Assembly (NCBI RefSeq): GCF_001427665.1
Contig: NZ_LMHC01000021.1
Location: 399,934 to 463,933 of the forward strand
Direction of reading: 5' to 3'
Length of the DNA: 64,000 nt
From: Caulobacter sp. Root655
GTDB taxonomy: Bacteria; Pseudomonadota; Alphaproteobacteria; Caulobacterales; Caulobacteraceae
Shown: one piece after another, positions 34,965-45,487 of the stretch
How positions within the stretch are numbered: the stretch's first letter is position 1
Layout of the letters: every line of letters begins with the position of its first letter
The notes under the pieces: generated by a model
The model's input: the letters and a program-made list of their open reading frames with translations, nothing else
What the model was told of the DNA's origin: nothing
Databases searched by the model: none
Program-made: the position numbers and the translations under genes

Positions 34965-37900
34965 ATGTCAGCTATCGTTCAAATCAACCGTAAGGTTATT
35001 CAGGGGCCGGCCGGACGTAACCTGCTGCTCGCGGGCACGGCCTTGGGTCTCTCGCTGCTGGTTCAACCCGCGCCCGTCATGGCCGCCGTGGCGCCCGGCG
35101 CATGCGGCCCGGTCGTCGCCGGCGTGGTGACCTGCCCCGCGGGCGTGATCACTAGCGGCGTCAGCTATGCCGCCGGCGCCGACGGCCTGACCTTGAATGT
35201 TCCCGCCAACGCGACGGTCAGCAACACCGACCACCCGGGCGTTGAGGTCGCGGGCACGACGGGCGCCGTCACGGTCAACGCCAAGGGCGTCACCGGCAAT
35301 GGCAACGGCAACGGCACGGACGTCGGCGGCCTGGGCCTGTTCATCCACACGACCAGCGGCGCGATCACGGTCGACGCCGAAGACGTCAAATCCACCGGGC
35401 TGCTGTTCGCCGGCAGCAACTGGACCAATGACGCCATCACCGCCCACTCCGACAGCGGCGACGTCTCGGTCACCGCGCGAAACGTATCCACGGTCGGCAC
35501 CTACACCTCGGGGGTCACCGCGAGCGCTGGAACGGGCGATATCCGCATCGACGTCGATGGCGCCAACAGCTCGGGCACGGCCGGCGTGTCGGTCGGCGCC
35601 AATGCGTTGTACCGCTCGCCCACCAACGTCATCATCGACGGGGGCGCCGTCACCGCGACCCTGAACAACATCGTGGCCAGCCACGGCAGCGCCGGGGTCA
35701 ACCTCAACGCCTACCGCGACATCGACTTCACCAGCGGATCCATTGCCTCGACCGGCGGCCCGTCCATCGACCAGTACGGCGGGACCTTCTATGGCGCGGG
35801 CCTGCAAGGCCGCAGCTACGCCGGCGACATCATCGGCAGCAGCCAGACCGTGGCGACCACCGGCAAGCGCGACTATGGCGTCAACCTGCGCGCCGACCTC
35901 GGCGACGTGACCTTCACCAGTGGCGCGGTGACCACGACCGGCGACGGCGCCTATGGCGTCCTGGTCCTGGCCGGCGGCACGGCCAAGGTGGTGGCGACCA
36001 GCACCAGCACCCTGGGCCACGCGATCTACGAGAACGGCGCCAACCGCCTGGCCGACGCCATCAATGTCAGCGGCGGCACGGCGATGATCGTCGAGAGCGG
36101 CACGGCTTCGGCGACCGGTCACGGCGCCAGCGCGATCTACGCCAATGGCGCCGGTTCGATCTCGATCACCAGCGGCACGGCCACCGCCACCGGCGGCGCG
36201 TCCAGCCTGAACGGCGTCCAGCGCTTCGCCAACGGCATCAGCGCTCTGAGCACCGGCGGCGGCGTCGACATCGTCAGCGGCCTGGCCAGCACCACGGGCA
36301 ATGGCTCGTGGGCGATCTACGGCTCGGCGGCGAACGGCGCGGTGAACATCACCAGCACCACCGCCACGACCACGGGTGCCGGCGCCCGGGCGATCTACGC
36401 CAACGGCGGCGGCGGCGTGAAGATCGTCAGCGGCACGGCCTCGACCACCGGCAACTACGCCGGCAACACCGTCGACGCGATCATGGCGCTGACCTATTCC
36501 AAGAAGGCCAATATCGACATCACCAGCGGCACGGCCACAACGGCCGGGACCTGGGCGCGCGGCATCTATACTTGGACCAACGAGGGCGACATCGCCATCG
36601 ACAGCGGCGTGATCACCACGCTCGGTGACAACTCGCAGGGCATCCTGGTCGACGCCGACGGCAACTTCAACTACGCCAGCCACCCCGCCGTGGGCGGCAC
36701 GGGTTCGCTGACCATCGCCAGCGACTCGATCACGACCGCCGGCTACAATTCGGCCGGCATCGCCATCGACCACCAGGGCGCGATCGACGTCACCAGCGGC
36801 GTGATCGACACCAAGGGTGTCAACGGCTACGGCATCGTGACGTTCGGCGACGCCGCCATCACGATCGACAGCGACAAGATCACCACGCTCGGCTTCGCCT
36901 CGACCGGCATCCAGGCCGAGACCACCGGCGCCGTGTCGATCACCAGCAACCAGATCGCCACCACCGGCGCGGGCGCAAACGGCGTCCGCGCGGTCGGCGG
37001 GGCCGGTGTCACCATCGCGAGCGGCGCGATCAGCACCAAGGGCGACAAGTCCGGCGTGGCTCCGGGCGTCGATCACAAAGCCACCGGCATCATGGCCAGC
37101 AGCGCCAGCGGCCCCGTCAACATCACCAGCGGCTCGATCGTCACCACGGGCTACGCGGCGGGCGGTATCCTCGTCGCCCAGACCGAAACGCCGTTCGTCT
37201 ACGGCTCGCCGCACGTCCCGGCCGGCGGGACCGGCACGGTCGATATCGTCAGCGGCACGATCAGCACCCAGACCAACGACGCCGTCGGCATCTGGGTCGA
37301 GAACGTCGGCAAGGTCACCATCGACAGCGGCGAGATCACCACCGGCGCGGCCTCGGGCATCAATGTCTACGGCCAAAACGGCATCGACATCACCACCGAC
37401 AAGATCACGGCGGCGGCCGGCGGGGTGTTCGCCTACACCCGCGAAGGCGCGCTAAACATCACGTCCGGCGAGATCACCGTCGGCGAACACGGCGACATGG
37501 GAATCTACGGCGTCAGCACCACCGGCGACATCACCATCAACGCCGGCGCCACCCACACCACCAACCTTGGCATGAACGGCAGCTACACCGCCGACGCGAT
37601 CGGCGCCTGGTCTAGCGGTGGCGGTAAGATCACGATCAACAGCCTCGACGCCTCGGCGGTCGGAACCTACGCCTCGGCGGTGTACGGGGTCTCCGAAGGC
37701 GGCGCGGTGGTGATCAACAGCGGCAAGGCGCGCGCCGACAGTGACAAAACCGCGGGCGTACTGGGTCGCGGGGACGTTGTGACGATCAACAGCCAGGACA
37801 TCGAAATCGGCGGCGTCGGGTCGGTCGCCCTGCAGTCCGTGAGCTACCGGGGCGACTCGGTGGTCACCTCCGGCCGGGCCGTCGCCACCGACGCCAATGG

Positions 37901-40433
37901 AAAGGGCCTGCAGATCTTCAGCGGGCATGACGCGACCCTGACGATCACCGGCGAGACCTCCGGTGACCTTCTCGGCGCTTCGGTCTCGGCCATGAACCGC
38001 GCCACCGTCACGGTCGCGAGGGGCGCTTCGGTGACCTCTTCGAGCGGCATCGGCCTGTTGCTCAACGCCACCCCCATCCGCACCGCGCCGATCCAGACTC
38101 CGAGCGTCGGCTACGGCGCGAACGTGACCACGGCCGGTTACATCTCCGGCGGCGCCGGGGCCAAGGCCGTGCAGTTCAGCGACGGCGCCGACAGCCTGAC
38201 CGTCCTGGCGGGCGCCAGCTTCGGCGGAGCCATCGACGCCGGCGCGGGGATCGACGCCCTGACCCTGAACGGCGCGGGCCAGACCACCGCCCAGACCCTG
38301 GCCGAGGTGACCGGCTTCGAAACCGCGACGGTGCAGGCTGGCCAGTTCACCCTGACCCGCGACACCAGCTTCGGCTCGACGACCGTCTCGGGCGGCAAAC
38401 TGATCGTGGCTCAGTCGCTAACCAGCGACGTGGCGGTGGGCGCGGGCGGGACCCTGCAGATCGGCGCGGGCGGCACGACGGGCGCCCTGACCGGCGACCT
38501 GGCGATCGCGGGCACGGTGATCTTCAACCGCTCCGACGAGTACGACTACGCCGGCGACATCACCGGTTCGGGCGACCTGATCAAGCAGGGGAACCAGCGC
38601 CTGGTGCTGTCGGGCTTCTACGGCTTCACCGGCACGACGACGGTGCAAGGCGGCACGGTGCGCATCCTGCACCTGCCCAGCACCGCCGAGGTCCAGGTCG
38701 ACAACGGCCTGCTGGATCTCAGCGGCCTGACCCAGACCGTCACCAACCTCAGCGGCGGCTCGACCGGCTCGATCTCGATCGACGGCGGCGCCCTGACGGT
38801 CAACCAGGCGAACACCACCACCTTCGCCGGCGCGATCACCGGCTCGGGCTCGTTCACGATCACCGGCGGCGGCGTCATCGAGCTCAGCGGCGCCAACACC
38901 TACACCGGCGACACCACCGTCAGCGCCGGCAAGCTGAAGATCAACGGCTCGGTGACCTCCGACGTCACGGTCGGCGCGTCGGGCGCCCTGGGGGGCTCGG
39001 GCACGATCGCCGGCGACGTCGTCGTGCAGAGCGGCGGCCAGGTGACCCCCGGCAACTCGCCGGGCACCTTGCATGTGGCCGGCGACTTCACCTTCGCCAC
39101 GGGTTCGGTTTACCAGGCGGAAGTCCTGCCGACCGGCGAGCACGACCTGATCGCCGTCGGCGGCGTCACCACCATCCAGACCGGCGCCACGGTGCAGGTT
39201 CTGGCCGGCGGCACGGCCTCCCAATACGCGCGTCTGTCGCAGTACGGCATCGTCACCTCGGCGGGCGGCATCACCGGCAAGTTCTCCGGCGTCACCAGCA
39301 ACATGGCGTTCCTGACGCCCAGCCTGACCTACAGCGCCAACGCCATCCGGCTGAACCTGCTGCGCAACGACATCCGCTTCGCCAGCTTCGCCACGACCCG
39401 CAACCAGGCGGGCGTGGCCAACGCCGCCGAAGCCCTGGGGTTGGGCAAGACCGTCTACGACTCGCTGGTCATCCAGAGCGCGGCTGGCTCGGCCCAGGGC
39501 TACGACGCCCTGGACGGCCAGATCCACGCCGACGTCTCGACCCTGCTGATCAGCGGCGCCGGGCGTCTGCGTGACGCCGTGCAGGGCCGCGCCTCGGCGC
39601 CGGCCGAAGCGGTCGGCGGCTGGGGCGACGTCCTGGCCGGCTGGAACCGTGTCGACGCGGGCGCCGGGGCGGCGGGCGTCAAGGCCAACACCTCCGGCCT
39701 CGTGGTCGGCGGCGACACCCTGCTGGGCGCCACCCGCGTTGGTCTGGCCGCCGCCTATGGCGAAGGTCGGGCCACGATCGCGGCGCGCGGCAGCCAGGCC
39801 GAGAGCACCAGCGGCGAACTGGCGGCCTACGCGGCCTCGACCCTTGGCCCCGTGCGGGCCAGCGTCGGCGGCGGCTATGCCTGGTCGTCGATCGACACCA
39901 CCCGCACGGTGTTCTTCCCCGGCGCCCAGGATCGGGTGAAGGGCAAGTACGACGCCAAGACGGCCCAGCTGTTCGCCCAGGTCTCGGTCCCTTTGACCGT
40001 CGGTCCGGCGGCGATCGAGCCGTTCGTCTCAGGCGCCTATCTCAGCGTGAAGAGCGATGACCTCACCGAAACCGGCGGTTTCGCGGCATTGAGCGTCCAG
40101 GGCGGCACGCGCGAACTCGGCGTGGTCGATGTCGGCGTCAAGCTGAAGACCGACCTCGGCGTCGGAGCGACGACCGTCCTGCGGCCCCGGGCCTCGATCG
40201 CCTGGCGGATGACCACTGGCGACCTGACCGGCGAGACCTCCAACGCCTTCGCGGGCGGCGCGAGCCGCTTCGTGGTCACCGGCGCCAAGTACGGCGCCGG
40301 CGCGGTGGCGCTGCAACTCGGCGCGGATCTGGTCTCCGGCGACAAGGCCCGCTTCGGGATCACCTATGACGCCACCTACGGCGACCGCTACGAGACCCAG
40401 ACCATCCGGGCTGGCGGTTCCTGGCGGTTCTAG
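34965..40433 (+). CDS. Type Va autotransporter adhesin
   Basis: A 1822-residue protein starting at ATG 34965, with GGGGGA four bases upstream. It opens with an extended signal peptide: charged start, hydrophobic LLLAGTALGLSLLV, probable cleavage after A40 in PVMA-AV. The passenger (about residues 41-1380) is a beta-helix built from imperfect units of about 30-37 residues of the type ITSGTATTTGAGARAIYANG. Next come autotransporter-associated (PATR) strands, including LSGANTYTGDTTVSAGKL and GGQVTPGNSPGTL at about 1300-1370. The last 280 residues are the outer-membrane barrel, starting near GGWGDVLAGWNRVD and ending in the aromatic SWRF expected for BAM recognition. It should be displayed at the cell surface as an adhesin. 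No protease triad or RGD motif was noticed. Confidence 0.93.
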   Translation: MSAIVQINRKVIQGPAGRNLLLAGTALGLSLLVQPAPVMAAVAPGACGPVVAGVVTCPAGVITSGVSYAAGADGLTLNVPANATVSNTDHPGVEVAGTTGAVTVNAKGVTGNGNGNGTDVGGLGLFIHTTSGAITVDAEDVKSTGLLFAGSNWTNDAITAHSDSGDVSVTARNVSTVGTYTSGVTASAGTGDIRIDVDGANSSGTAGVSVGANALYRSPTNVIIDGGAVTATLNNIVASHGSAGVNLNAYRDIDFTSGSIASTGGPSIDQYGGTFYGAGLQGRSYAGDIIGSSQTVATTGKRDYGVNLRADLGDVTFTSGAVTTTGDGAYGVLVLAGGTAKVVATSTSTLGHAIYENGANRLADAINVSGGTAMIVESGTASATGHGASAIYANGAGSISITSGTATATGGASSLNGVQRFANGISALSTGGGVDIVSGLASTTGNGSWAIYGSAANGAVNITSTTATTTGAGARAIYANGGGGVKIVSGTASTTGNYAGNTVDAIMALTYSKKANIDITSGTATTAGTWARGIYTWTNEGDIAIDSGVITTLGDNSQGILVDADGNFNYASHPAVGGTGSLTIASDSITTAGYNSAGIAIDHQGAIDVTSGVIDTKGVNGYGIVTFGDAAITIDSDKITTLGFASTGIQAETTGAVSITSNQIATTGAGANGVRAVGGAGVTIASGAISTKGDKSGVAPGVDHKATGIMASSASGPVNITSGSIVTTGYAAGGILVAQTETPFVYGSPHVPAGGTGTVDIVSGTISTQTNDAVGIWVENVGKVTIDSGEITTGAASGINVYGQNGIDITTDKITAAAGGVFAYTREGALNITSGEITVGEHGDMGIYGVSTTGDITINAGATHTTNLGMNGSYTADAIGAWSSGGGKITINSLDASAVGTYASAVYGVSEGGAVVINSGKARADSDKTAGVLGRGDVVTINSQDIEIGGVGSVALQSVSYRGDSVVTSGRAVATDANGKGLQIFSGHDATLTITGETSGDLLGASVSAMNRATVTVARGASVTSSSGIGLLLNATPIRTAPIQTPSVGYGANVTTAGYISGGAGAKAVQFSDGADSLTVLAGASFGGAIDAGAGIDALTLNGAGQTTAQTLAEVTGFETATVQAGQFTLTRDTSFGSTTVSGGKLIVAQSLTSDVAVGAGGTLQIGAGGTTGALTGDLAIAGTVIFNRSDEYDYAGDITGSGDLIKQGNQRLVLSGFYGFTGTTTVQGGTVRILHLPSTAEVQVDNGLLDLSGLTQTVTNLSGGSTGSISIDGGALTVNQANTTTFAGAITGSGSFTITGGGVIELSGANTYTGDTTVSAGKLKINGSVTSDVTVGASGALGGSGTIAGDVVVQSGGQVTPGNSPGTLHVAGDFTFATGSVYQAEVLPTGEHDLIAVGGVTTIQTGATVQVLAGGTASQYARLSQYGIVTSAGGITGKFSGVTSNMAFLTPSLTYSANAIRLNLLRNDIRFASFATTRNQAGVANAAEALGLGKTVYDSLVIQSAAGSAQGYDALDGQIHADVSTLLISGAGRLRDAVQGRASAPAEAVGGWGDVLAGWNRVDAGAGAAGVKANTSGLVVGGDTLLGATRVGLAAAYGEGRATIAARGSQAESTSGELAAYAASTLGPVRASVGGGYAWSSIDTTRTVFFPGAQDRVKGKYDAKTAQLFAQVSVPLTVGPAAIEPFVSGAYLSVKSDDLTETGGFAALSVQGGTRELGVVDVGVKLKTDLGVGATTVLRPRASIAWRMTTGDLTGETSNAFAGGASRFVVTGAKYGAGAVALQLGADLVSGDKARFGITYDATYGDRYETQTIRAGGSWRF

Positions 40434-40440
40434 ACCTGAG

Positions 40441-40472
40441 CGGAGCGCGGCGGCCCCGGCCGTCGCGCTCCG
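40441..40472 (+). terminator. Strong hairpin directly after the autotransporter stop
   Basis: An almost perfect stem of about 14-15 pairs (left arm starting CGGAGCGCG at 40441, right arm ending CGCGCTCCG at 40472, one G-T pair) with a very small loop. It begins 8 bases past the stop codon. No T-run follows, so it may act as a terminator with a cofactor or as a 3'-end stabiliser. Confidence 0.5.
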
Positions 40473-40575
40473 GCCACTCCGGACCGTACGCGGTCGTCGA
40501 TTGGACCAAGACGAAAGAACAGGACTACATTACCGGGCGACTCAAATTCCCACGACCCGCTGCGGAGCACATGCC

Positions 40576-40998
40576 ATGGGTGAAACTCAACCCGGCCCCT
40601 GGCGCATGATGGATCTGCCCCGAATACAGGACGCGCGGGGCAATCTGACATCCATCGAGGCGCAACAGGTCGTCCCGTTCGAGATCAAGCGCGTCTACTA
40701 TCTCTATGATGTTCCCGGCGGCGGATCGCGAGGTGGCCACGCCCACAAGCAACTCGAACAGTTGATCATCGCGGCGTCGGGCAGTTTTGACGTCGTCGTC
40801 GACAACGGTCGCAAGAAAGAAACCTTCTCCCTCAACCGATCCTATTTCGGGCTCTACATGCCGCCGATGACATGGCGGGAGCTTGAGAACTTCTCATCCG
40901 GATCGGTCTGCCTGGTGCTGGCCTCCCGCCACTACGAGGAGGAGGATTACCACCGCGACTACTACGACTTCCTGGCCGACGTGCGGGGTGGGCGTTGA
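40576..40998 (+). CDS. dTDP-4-oxo-6-deoxyhexose 3,4-ketoisomerase, FdtA/QdtA family
   Basis: A 140-residue cupin. ATG 40576 is chosen; ATG 40609 (MDLPRIQD...) would also keep the domain, and the longer frame reaches back into the autotransporter gene. Family marks are [26 protein letters not shown], the H55-A-H57 pair in [25 protein letters not shown] and a closing [10 protein letters not shown]. These enzymes move the keto group from C4 to C3 of dTDP-4-keto-6-deoxyglucose before transamination, leading to Fuc3N or Qui3N. I cannot tell FdtA from QdtA here. The gene overlaps the aminotransferase gene (TTGA). Confidence 0.9.
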   Translation: MGETQPGPWRMMDLPRIQDARGNLTSIEAQQVVPFEIKRVYYLYDVPGGGSRGGHAHKQLEQLIIAASGSFDVVVDNGRKKETFSLNRSYFGLYMPPMTWRELENFSSGSVCLVLASRHYEEEDYHRDYYDFLADVRGGR

Positions 40999-42113
40999 GC
41001 CTGGTTCCCTTCCTGGATCTGGGCGCGGTGAACCGCCCGATCCTCGACGAGATTTCCGCCGCCTCCCGTCGGGTCATCGAAGGCGGCTGGTACATCCAGG
41101 GCCAGGAATGCCAGCGGTTCGAGGAGGAGTTCGCGGCCTTCACGGGAACACGCCACGTCATCGGCGTCGCCAACGGGTTGGACGCCCTGGTCCTCATCCT
41201 TCGAGCCTGGATCGATCAGGGACGATTGAAGCCGGGCGACGGCGTCATCGTGCCGTCCAACACCTTCATCGCCAGCCTGCTGGCGATCAGTCAGAACGGT
41301 TTGATCCCCATCCTGGTCGAACCCGATGAGGCCACCTACAACCTCGATGTCGCCGGGGTCGAGGCGGCCCTGACCCTCCAGGTCCGCGCCGTCATGGCGG
41401 TCCACCTCTACGGCCAGGCGGTTCCCATGGCCGACCTCGCCGACCTCTGTCGCGAGCGCGGCTTGCTGCTGATCGAGGACGCCGCCCAAGGCCATGGCGC
41501 GGTGACGGACGGGCGGCGGGTCGGCGCCCATGGCGACGCCGCGGGCTTCAGCTTCTATCCGGGCAAGAACCTCGGGGCGTTGGGCGACGGCGGCGCCGTC
41601 ACCACCGACGACGACGCCTTGGCCGCCCACCTGCGCGCCCTTCGCAACTACGGGTCCGAGGTCAAGTACGAGAACCGGTTGCTGGGAACCAACAGCCGGT
41701 TGGACGAACTCCAGGCGGCCATTCTCCGGGTCAAGCTGCCCAGGCTGGACGCGGACAACGCCCTGCGGCGACGGGTGGCCGATCGGTACCGCGCGGGCAT
41801 CGTTCATCCGGCGGTGACCCTGCCGACCGTGCCGGGCGGCGACGACAGCCATGTCTGGCACCTGTTCGTGGTGCGTTGCGCCGAGCGCGACCGGCTGGCC
41901 GAGCACCTGAGGGCGCAGGACGTCCTGACCCAGGTCCACTATCCGATCCCGCCTCACCGACAGGCCTGCTACGCCGGTCGCCTGCCGGCCTTCCATCTGC
42001 CGGTGGCGGAGGCCATGGCGCGGGAGGTGCTCTCCCTGCCGATGAGCCCCGTGCTGACCGACGATCAGGTCCAACGCGTGATCGATGCGGTCAACGGGTT
42101 CGAGACCGCCTAG
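40995..42113 (+). CDS. DegT/DnrJ/EryC1-family sugar aminotransferase (FdtB/QdtB-like)
   Basis: A 372-residue PLP enzyme read from TTG 40995, overlapping the preceding TGA. It begins [14 protein letters not shown], a typical start for the family. PLP-site features are [16 protein letters not shown], the PSNTFIAS loop, the D162 region ([12 protein letters not shown]) and the lysine K191 in [14 protein letters not shown]. Downstream of a 3,4-ketoisomerase it should aminate C3 of the keto sugar to give a dTDP-3-amino-3,6-dideoxyhexose. The amino group would normally be acylated next; the opposite-strand operon holds candidates. The stop codon overlaps that of the convergent GT41 gene (42110-42113). 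Confidence 0.9.
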   Translation: MSLVPFLDLGAVNRPILDEISAASRRVIEGGWYIQGQECQRFEEEFAAFTGTRHVIGVANGLDALVLILRAWIDQGRLKPGDGVIVPSNTFIASLLAISQNGLIPILVEPDEATYNLDVAGVEAALTLQVRAVMAVHLYGQAVPMADLADLCRERGLLLIEDAAQGHGAVTDGRRVGAHGDAAGFSFYPGKNLGALGDGGAVTTDDDALAAHLRALRNYGSEVKYENRLLGTNSRLDELQAAILRVKLPRLDADNALRRRVADRYRAGIVHPAVTLPTVPGGDDSHVWHLFVVRCAERDRLAEHLRAQDVLTQVHYPIPPHRQACYAGRLPAFHLPVAEAMAREVLSLPMSPVLTDDQVQRVIDAVNGFETA

Positions 42114-43849
42114 CCTGGCCTGTAGACGTCGGCCATGGCTTCCAGGGCGGTTTCATAGCGACGGGTGAAGCCGACTTCATCGCGGTAGGGCGAAGCGTCG
42201 AAGCTTGGCCGCACCCTCGCCCGCAAGGCGTTCAGGCGCTGGGGATCGTTGGCCAGGTCGATGGCGGTCTGGACATAGGCCTCCTGGCTCTCGCAGATCA
42301 GTTCGTCCAGCCCGCAGGCGCGCAGGGTCACCGCGGCGATCCGGTCGTGCATGTAATCCCCTTCCCAGGTCAGCACCGGCACGCCCGACGAGATGGCGTC
42401 CAGGGTGGTGGTCAGCCCCTGATAGGGGAACGGATCGAGGATCAGGTCCACGGCGTGATAGCTGAGAAGGAAGTCGCGGCCGCTGGCGAACGGCGGGAAG
42501 ACGATCCGCCCAACCCCGATCCCGAAGGCGGCGAACTGAGCCCAGATCGTGCGCTTGAGCGCCAGGTCGTCGAAATAGCCCGAACGCAGCACCAGCTTGG
42601 CGGTCGGAACCGCGTCGAGAATCTGCGCCCAGGTCGCGATGACGCCCAGGGTGATCTTGGCGGGGTGGCCATAGCAGCCGAAGGTCATGGCCCCCGAGGC
42701 CAGCATCGGCGTGGCGCTCGGCGGGGGAATGTCGTGCGACGGCCTGTAGGGCGCGACGACAGGACCGATCGGCAGGATCGTCTCGCTGTAGAGGTCCTGA
42801 GCGCCGGGCAGGTCGTGACCGTCGGCGTGCAGGACGTAGTCGAACTGCGTCAGGCCCGTGGTCTCGATATAGTTGATCCAGGACAGCTGGATCGGCGCTG
42901 GTTTGCGGGAAAACATCGCCAGGCGGCTGCCCGCGGTATGGCCCCAGAGGTCGACCAGGATGTCGACCTGGTCTTCGGCGACCTGTCTGGCGAAGGCGGC
43001 GTCGTCGAGTCCGTTGACCTCACGCCACAGGTCGGCGCCAGCCTTGATCGCCTTGGCGGTGTCGTCGCCGGCCGGCGAGCCGGAATAGCAGACGATGCTG
43101 AAGCGCGTTCTGTCGTGATGCTCCAGCACCGGCTGGATGAACTTGCTCAGTTGGTGCTGGTTGAACAGCGGCGCGAAGTAGCCGATGCGAAGGCGACCCT
43201 CGGGCCGGTACAGGGCGGGCGGGCGTGGCGCCTGGGTCTTGGACGCGTGAAGCTGGGCCCACCGTAGCCCCTCCTGGAACATGGCGTCGGGCGTGGCGCG
43301 CTGGAAGGCCCGCGCATAGTGGAGATAGGAATGGTCGTCGGCGCTGGGCCAGTGACGCAACGCGCCCTCATAGGCCGCGATCGCCTCCTCCACCCGCCCC
43401 TGATGCTGGAACGCCAGGCCCATCTTCACCCGCAGACCGGAATCGGCGGGGTGCAACTCGAGCAGTCGTTGCATCACGTGGGTGGCGGCGGCCATCTGGT
43501 TGTTGGCGTAGAGGAACTCGACGATCGCGACCAGATCGCCGGTCGTGGCCTGTGGATCCATCGCCTTTGGAGCCATGGCCTGGACCACCAGCCGACCGTG
43601 CAGGTCTCGCGCCTCGGCCAGCGTGCGCTGGGCGTCGTCCAGCTTCCTGAGCGCGATCTGGGCGCTGGCCAGCTGATAGCGGATGTCGGCGTCCTGGGGA
43701 CGCTTGGTCGCCGCGGCGCGCAGCAGGGTCTCGGCATCGACGTAGCCGCCGGAGGCCATGCAATCACCCGCCGCCTTGATCAGCTCCGCCGGCTCGTAGC
43801 CGAGGACCGACACCTCGAAATCGGAAGGTTTGGGCAGGGCGGTCGTCAT
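42110..43849 (-). CDS. TPR and GT41-type (SPINDLY/OGT-like) glycosyltransferase
   Basis: A 579-residue protein with N-terminal tetratricopeptide repeats (about residues 20-200; for example [20 protein letters not shown] and [20 protein letters not shown]). The C-terminal catalytic region is typical of GT41: [81 protein letters not shown] and [17 protein letters not shown]. The H in WGHT and the PYQG loop match positions used for UDP-sugar binding in OGT. Such proteins O-glycosylate proteins; in Caulobacter a TPR-glycosyltransferase (FlmG) modifies flagellin. It lies at the end of the acyl-carrier operon, so the sugar it transfers may be the acylated amino sugar (inference). Confidence 0.9.
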   Translation of the reverse strand: MTTALPKPSDFEVSVLGYEPAELIKAAGDCMASGGYVDAETLLRAAATKRPQDADIRYQLASAQIALRKLDDAQRTLAEARDLHGRLVVQAMAPKAMDPQATTGDLVAIVEFLYANNQMAAATHVMQRLLELHPADSGLRVKMGLAFQHQGRVEEAIAAYEGALRHWPSADDHSYLHYARAFQRATPDAMFQEGLRWAQLHASKTQAPRPPALYRPEGRLRIGYFAPLFNQHQLSKFIQPVLEHHDRTRFSIVCYSGSPAGDDTAKAIKAGADLWREVNGLDDAAFARQVAEDQVDILVDLWGHTAGSRLAMFSRKPAPIQLSWINYIETTGLTQFDYVLHADGHDLPGAQDLYSETILPIGPVVAPYRPSHDIPPPSATPMLASGAMTFGCYGHPAKITLGVIATWAQILDAVPTAKLVLRSGYFDDLALKRTIWAQFAAFGIGVGRIVFPPFASGRDFLLSYHAVDLILDPFPYQGLTTTLDAISSGVPVLTWEGDYMHDRIAAVTLRACGLDELICESQEAYVQTAIDLANDPQRLNALRARVRPSFDASPYRDEVGFTRRYETALEAMADVYRPG

Positions 43850-43908
43850 GCTTGGTTCCGTCGATCGAGGACAAGGGCGGTGTCGAACGGCGTGGGCCGT
43901 TCTCCGCG

Positions 43909-45249
43909 TCAGGCGCGGCGCGTCTTCTTCTGACGCGCCGTGTGGAGGGGTTCGTCGGTGATGTAGACCTTGGCCGGCGCCTTGTAGGCGGCCAGCTTGG
44001 CCAGGCAGGCCACCCGCAAGCGGCGCTTCAGGAGGTCGGCCGGTTCAGGCTCGCGCAGGATGACCTTGGCCGCCACGATCTGGCCTAGCAAGGGATGAGC
44101 TTCACCGAACACGGCGACGTCGACGATGTTGTCCAGGTCCAGGATCACGTCCTCGACCTCGGCCGGATAGACCTTCTGGCCCCCGACATTGATCAGGTCG
44201 GTCACCCGGCCGAGGATCTTCAGGTAGTCGCCGTCGACCTCGACCCGGTCCTGGGTGTTGAACCAGCCGTCGGCGTCGAACTCGGACGGCGCGTTCAGAT
44301 AGCCAACCATGGCGTATCGCGAGCGGATCCATAGCACGTCGTCGACGACCTTGGTCTCGAAGCCCTCGCCGCCGACCCGCACCCACAGCGATCCGTCGCC
44401 GCGCGACTGCGACCGCAGGACGCCGACCTCGGACAGGCCGTAGGTCTGCTGCAGTTCAGCGTCCGGAAAGGCCTTGCCCAGGCGGTCGAGCACCGACTGC
44501 GGCATCACCTCGGTGCCGTAGGTGATGCGCTTGAGCGAGCTCAGGTCCAGCTCGCGGTGGATGCCGGACGTCAGCATCAGCGACAGGAACGAAGGCGTGG
44601 CCGGCAGCAGTTCCACGCGACGCCGCGCGATGGCCTCGCAGATCGCCGACACCGAACGGTCGGCGACGGTGACCACCGTCCCCAGGCTGCTGGTGATGGC
44701 CAGGATGGTGTTCACCCCACCGAAGTGGTCGATCATCAGAAAGGGGATGGCGACGACCGGCGCACGGACCTTGTTGAACTTGTCGGCGACCCGCTCGAGG
44801 TCGTGCAGGATTCCCTTGGGCTGGCCGGTCGAGCCCGAGGAGAACAGGATCAGGCCAGGCCGCTTGGCCGCCACCAGGCCGTCGACCAGCGGGGTGTCGG
44901 CTTCGATGACGTGGCGGCGGACCGTGGCCTCGCCGCCCTGGGCGTCGAATTCCACGAACCAGTCGCAGCCCGAGATCGCCAGAGCCGAAGCCTCCTCGAC
45001 GACCGCGGCGCGGCTGAGCGGGATGATGATATTGCCGTTCAGGCCCAGGGCCATGATCAGGCAGAAGACCTCCGGCGAATAGTCGGCCAGGATGACGACC
45101 TTGGCGCCCGGCGCGATGCCTTCCTGCTGGATCTGGCGGGTGAAACCACCCACCCGCTCGACCACGCCGCCATAGGTGACCTCTCGACCCTGGTGGTCGA
45201 AGGCCAGTCGCTCGGGGGCGCTCGCGAACCGGTCCAGCAGCCACTGCAT
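43909..45249 (-). CDS. Acyl-adenylating AMP-dependent ligase
   Basis: A 446-residue member of the class I adenylate-forming family. Visible motifs are the P-loop-like SSGSTGQPKG at residues 137-146, LQQTYGLSEVGVLRSQ around the A5 motif, WFNTQDRVEVDGDYLKILGR (A7/A8) and VGGQKVYPAEVEDVI, with a C-terminal K in HTARQKKTRR. It is shorter than acetyl-CoA synthetases and resembles small acyl-ACP-loading ligases. It lies two bases behind a free acyl carrier protein gene, so it probably activates a carboxylic acid and loads it on that carrier. The substrate cannot be predicted reliably. Confidence 0.88.
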   Translation of the reverse strand: MQWLLDRFASAPERLAFDHQGREVTYGGVVERVGGFTRQIQQEGIAPGAKVVILADYSPEVFCLIMALGLNGNIIIPLSRAAVVEEASALAISGCDWFVEFDAQGGEATVRRHVIEADTPLVDGLVAAKRPGLILFSSGSTGQPKGILHDLERVADKFNKVRAPVVAIPFLMIDHFGGVNTILAITSSLGTVVTVADRSVSAICEAIARRRVELLPATPSFLSLMLTSGIHRELDLSSLKRITYGTEVMPQSVLDRLGKAFPDAELQQTYGLSEVGVLRSQSRGDGSLWVRVGGEGFETKVVDDVLWIRSRYAMVGYLNAPSEFDADGWFNTQDRVEVDGDYLKILGRVTDLINVGGQKVYPAEVEDVILDLDNIVDVAVFGEAHPLLGQIVAAKVILREPEPADLLKRRLRVACLAKLAAYKAPAKVYITDEPLHTARQKKTRRA

Positions 45250-45250
45250 C

Positions 45251-45487
45251 TCAGTCCACCGTCAGTTCGTTCAGGACCAACTTGATCAGCGCGTAGGAGC
45301 TGAGGTTGGCGGCGTCCTCGTCAGGGATCGACACGCCGAACTCCTGCTCCAGGGCCAGCACCAGGTTCATGTGACGCAGGGAATCCCAGGTCGGCAGGGT
45401 GTCGGTGCTGGTGTCCGGACCGATCTGCGCCTCAGGCACGCGAAGCACCGCGGCCATCACCTTCTTCAAGGCTTCTTCGTCAAACAT
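45251..45487 (-). CDS. Acyl carrier protein 1
   Basis: A 78-residue carrier read from ATG 45487 (MFDEEALKKVMAAVL); the longer frame to 45565 adds a basic, unrelated tail. The phosphopantetheine site is S36 in TWDSLRHMNLVLALEQEFG. The acidic helix pattern and the final VLNELTV match the ACP fold. The gene overlaps the 3' end of the FkbH-like gene by 8 bases and is followed at once by the ligase gene, a usual arrangement for a dedicated carrier. Confidence 0.9.
   Translation of the reverse strand: MFDEEALKKVMAAVLRVPEAQIGPDTSTDTLPTWDSLRHMNLVLALEQEFGVSIPDEDAANLSSYALIKLVLNELTVD

Noticed and set aside
40366..40575. N-terminal extension of the ketoisomerase
   Set aside because: The extension runs through the autotransporter's 3' end and the hairpin; the cupin domain starts after ATG 40576.
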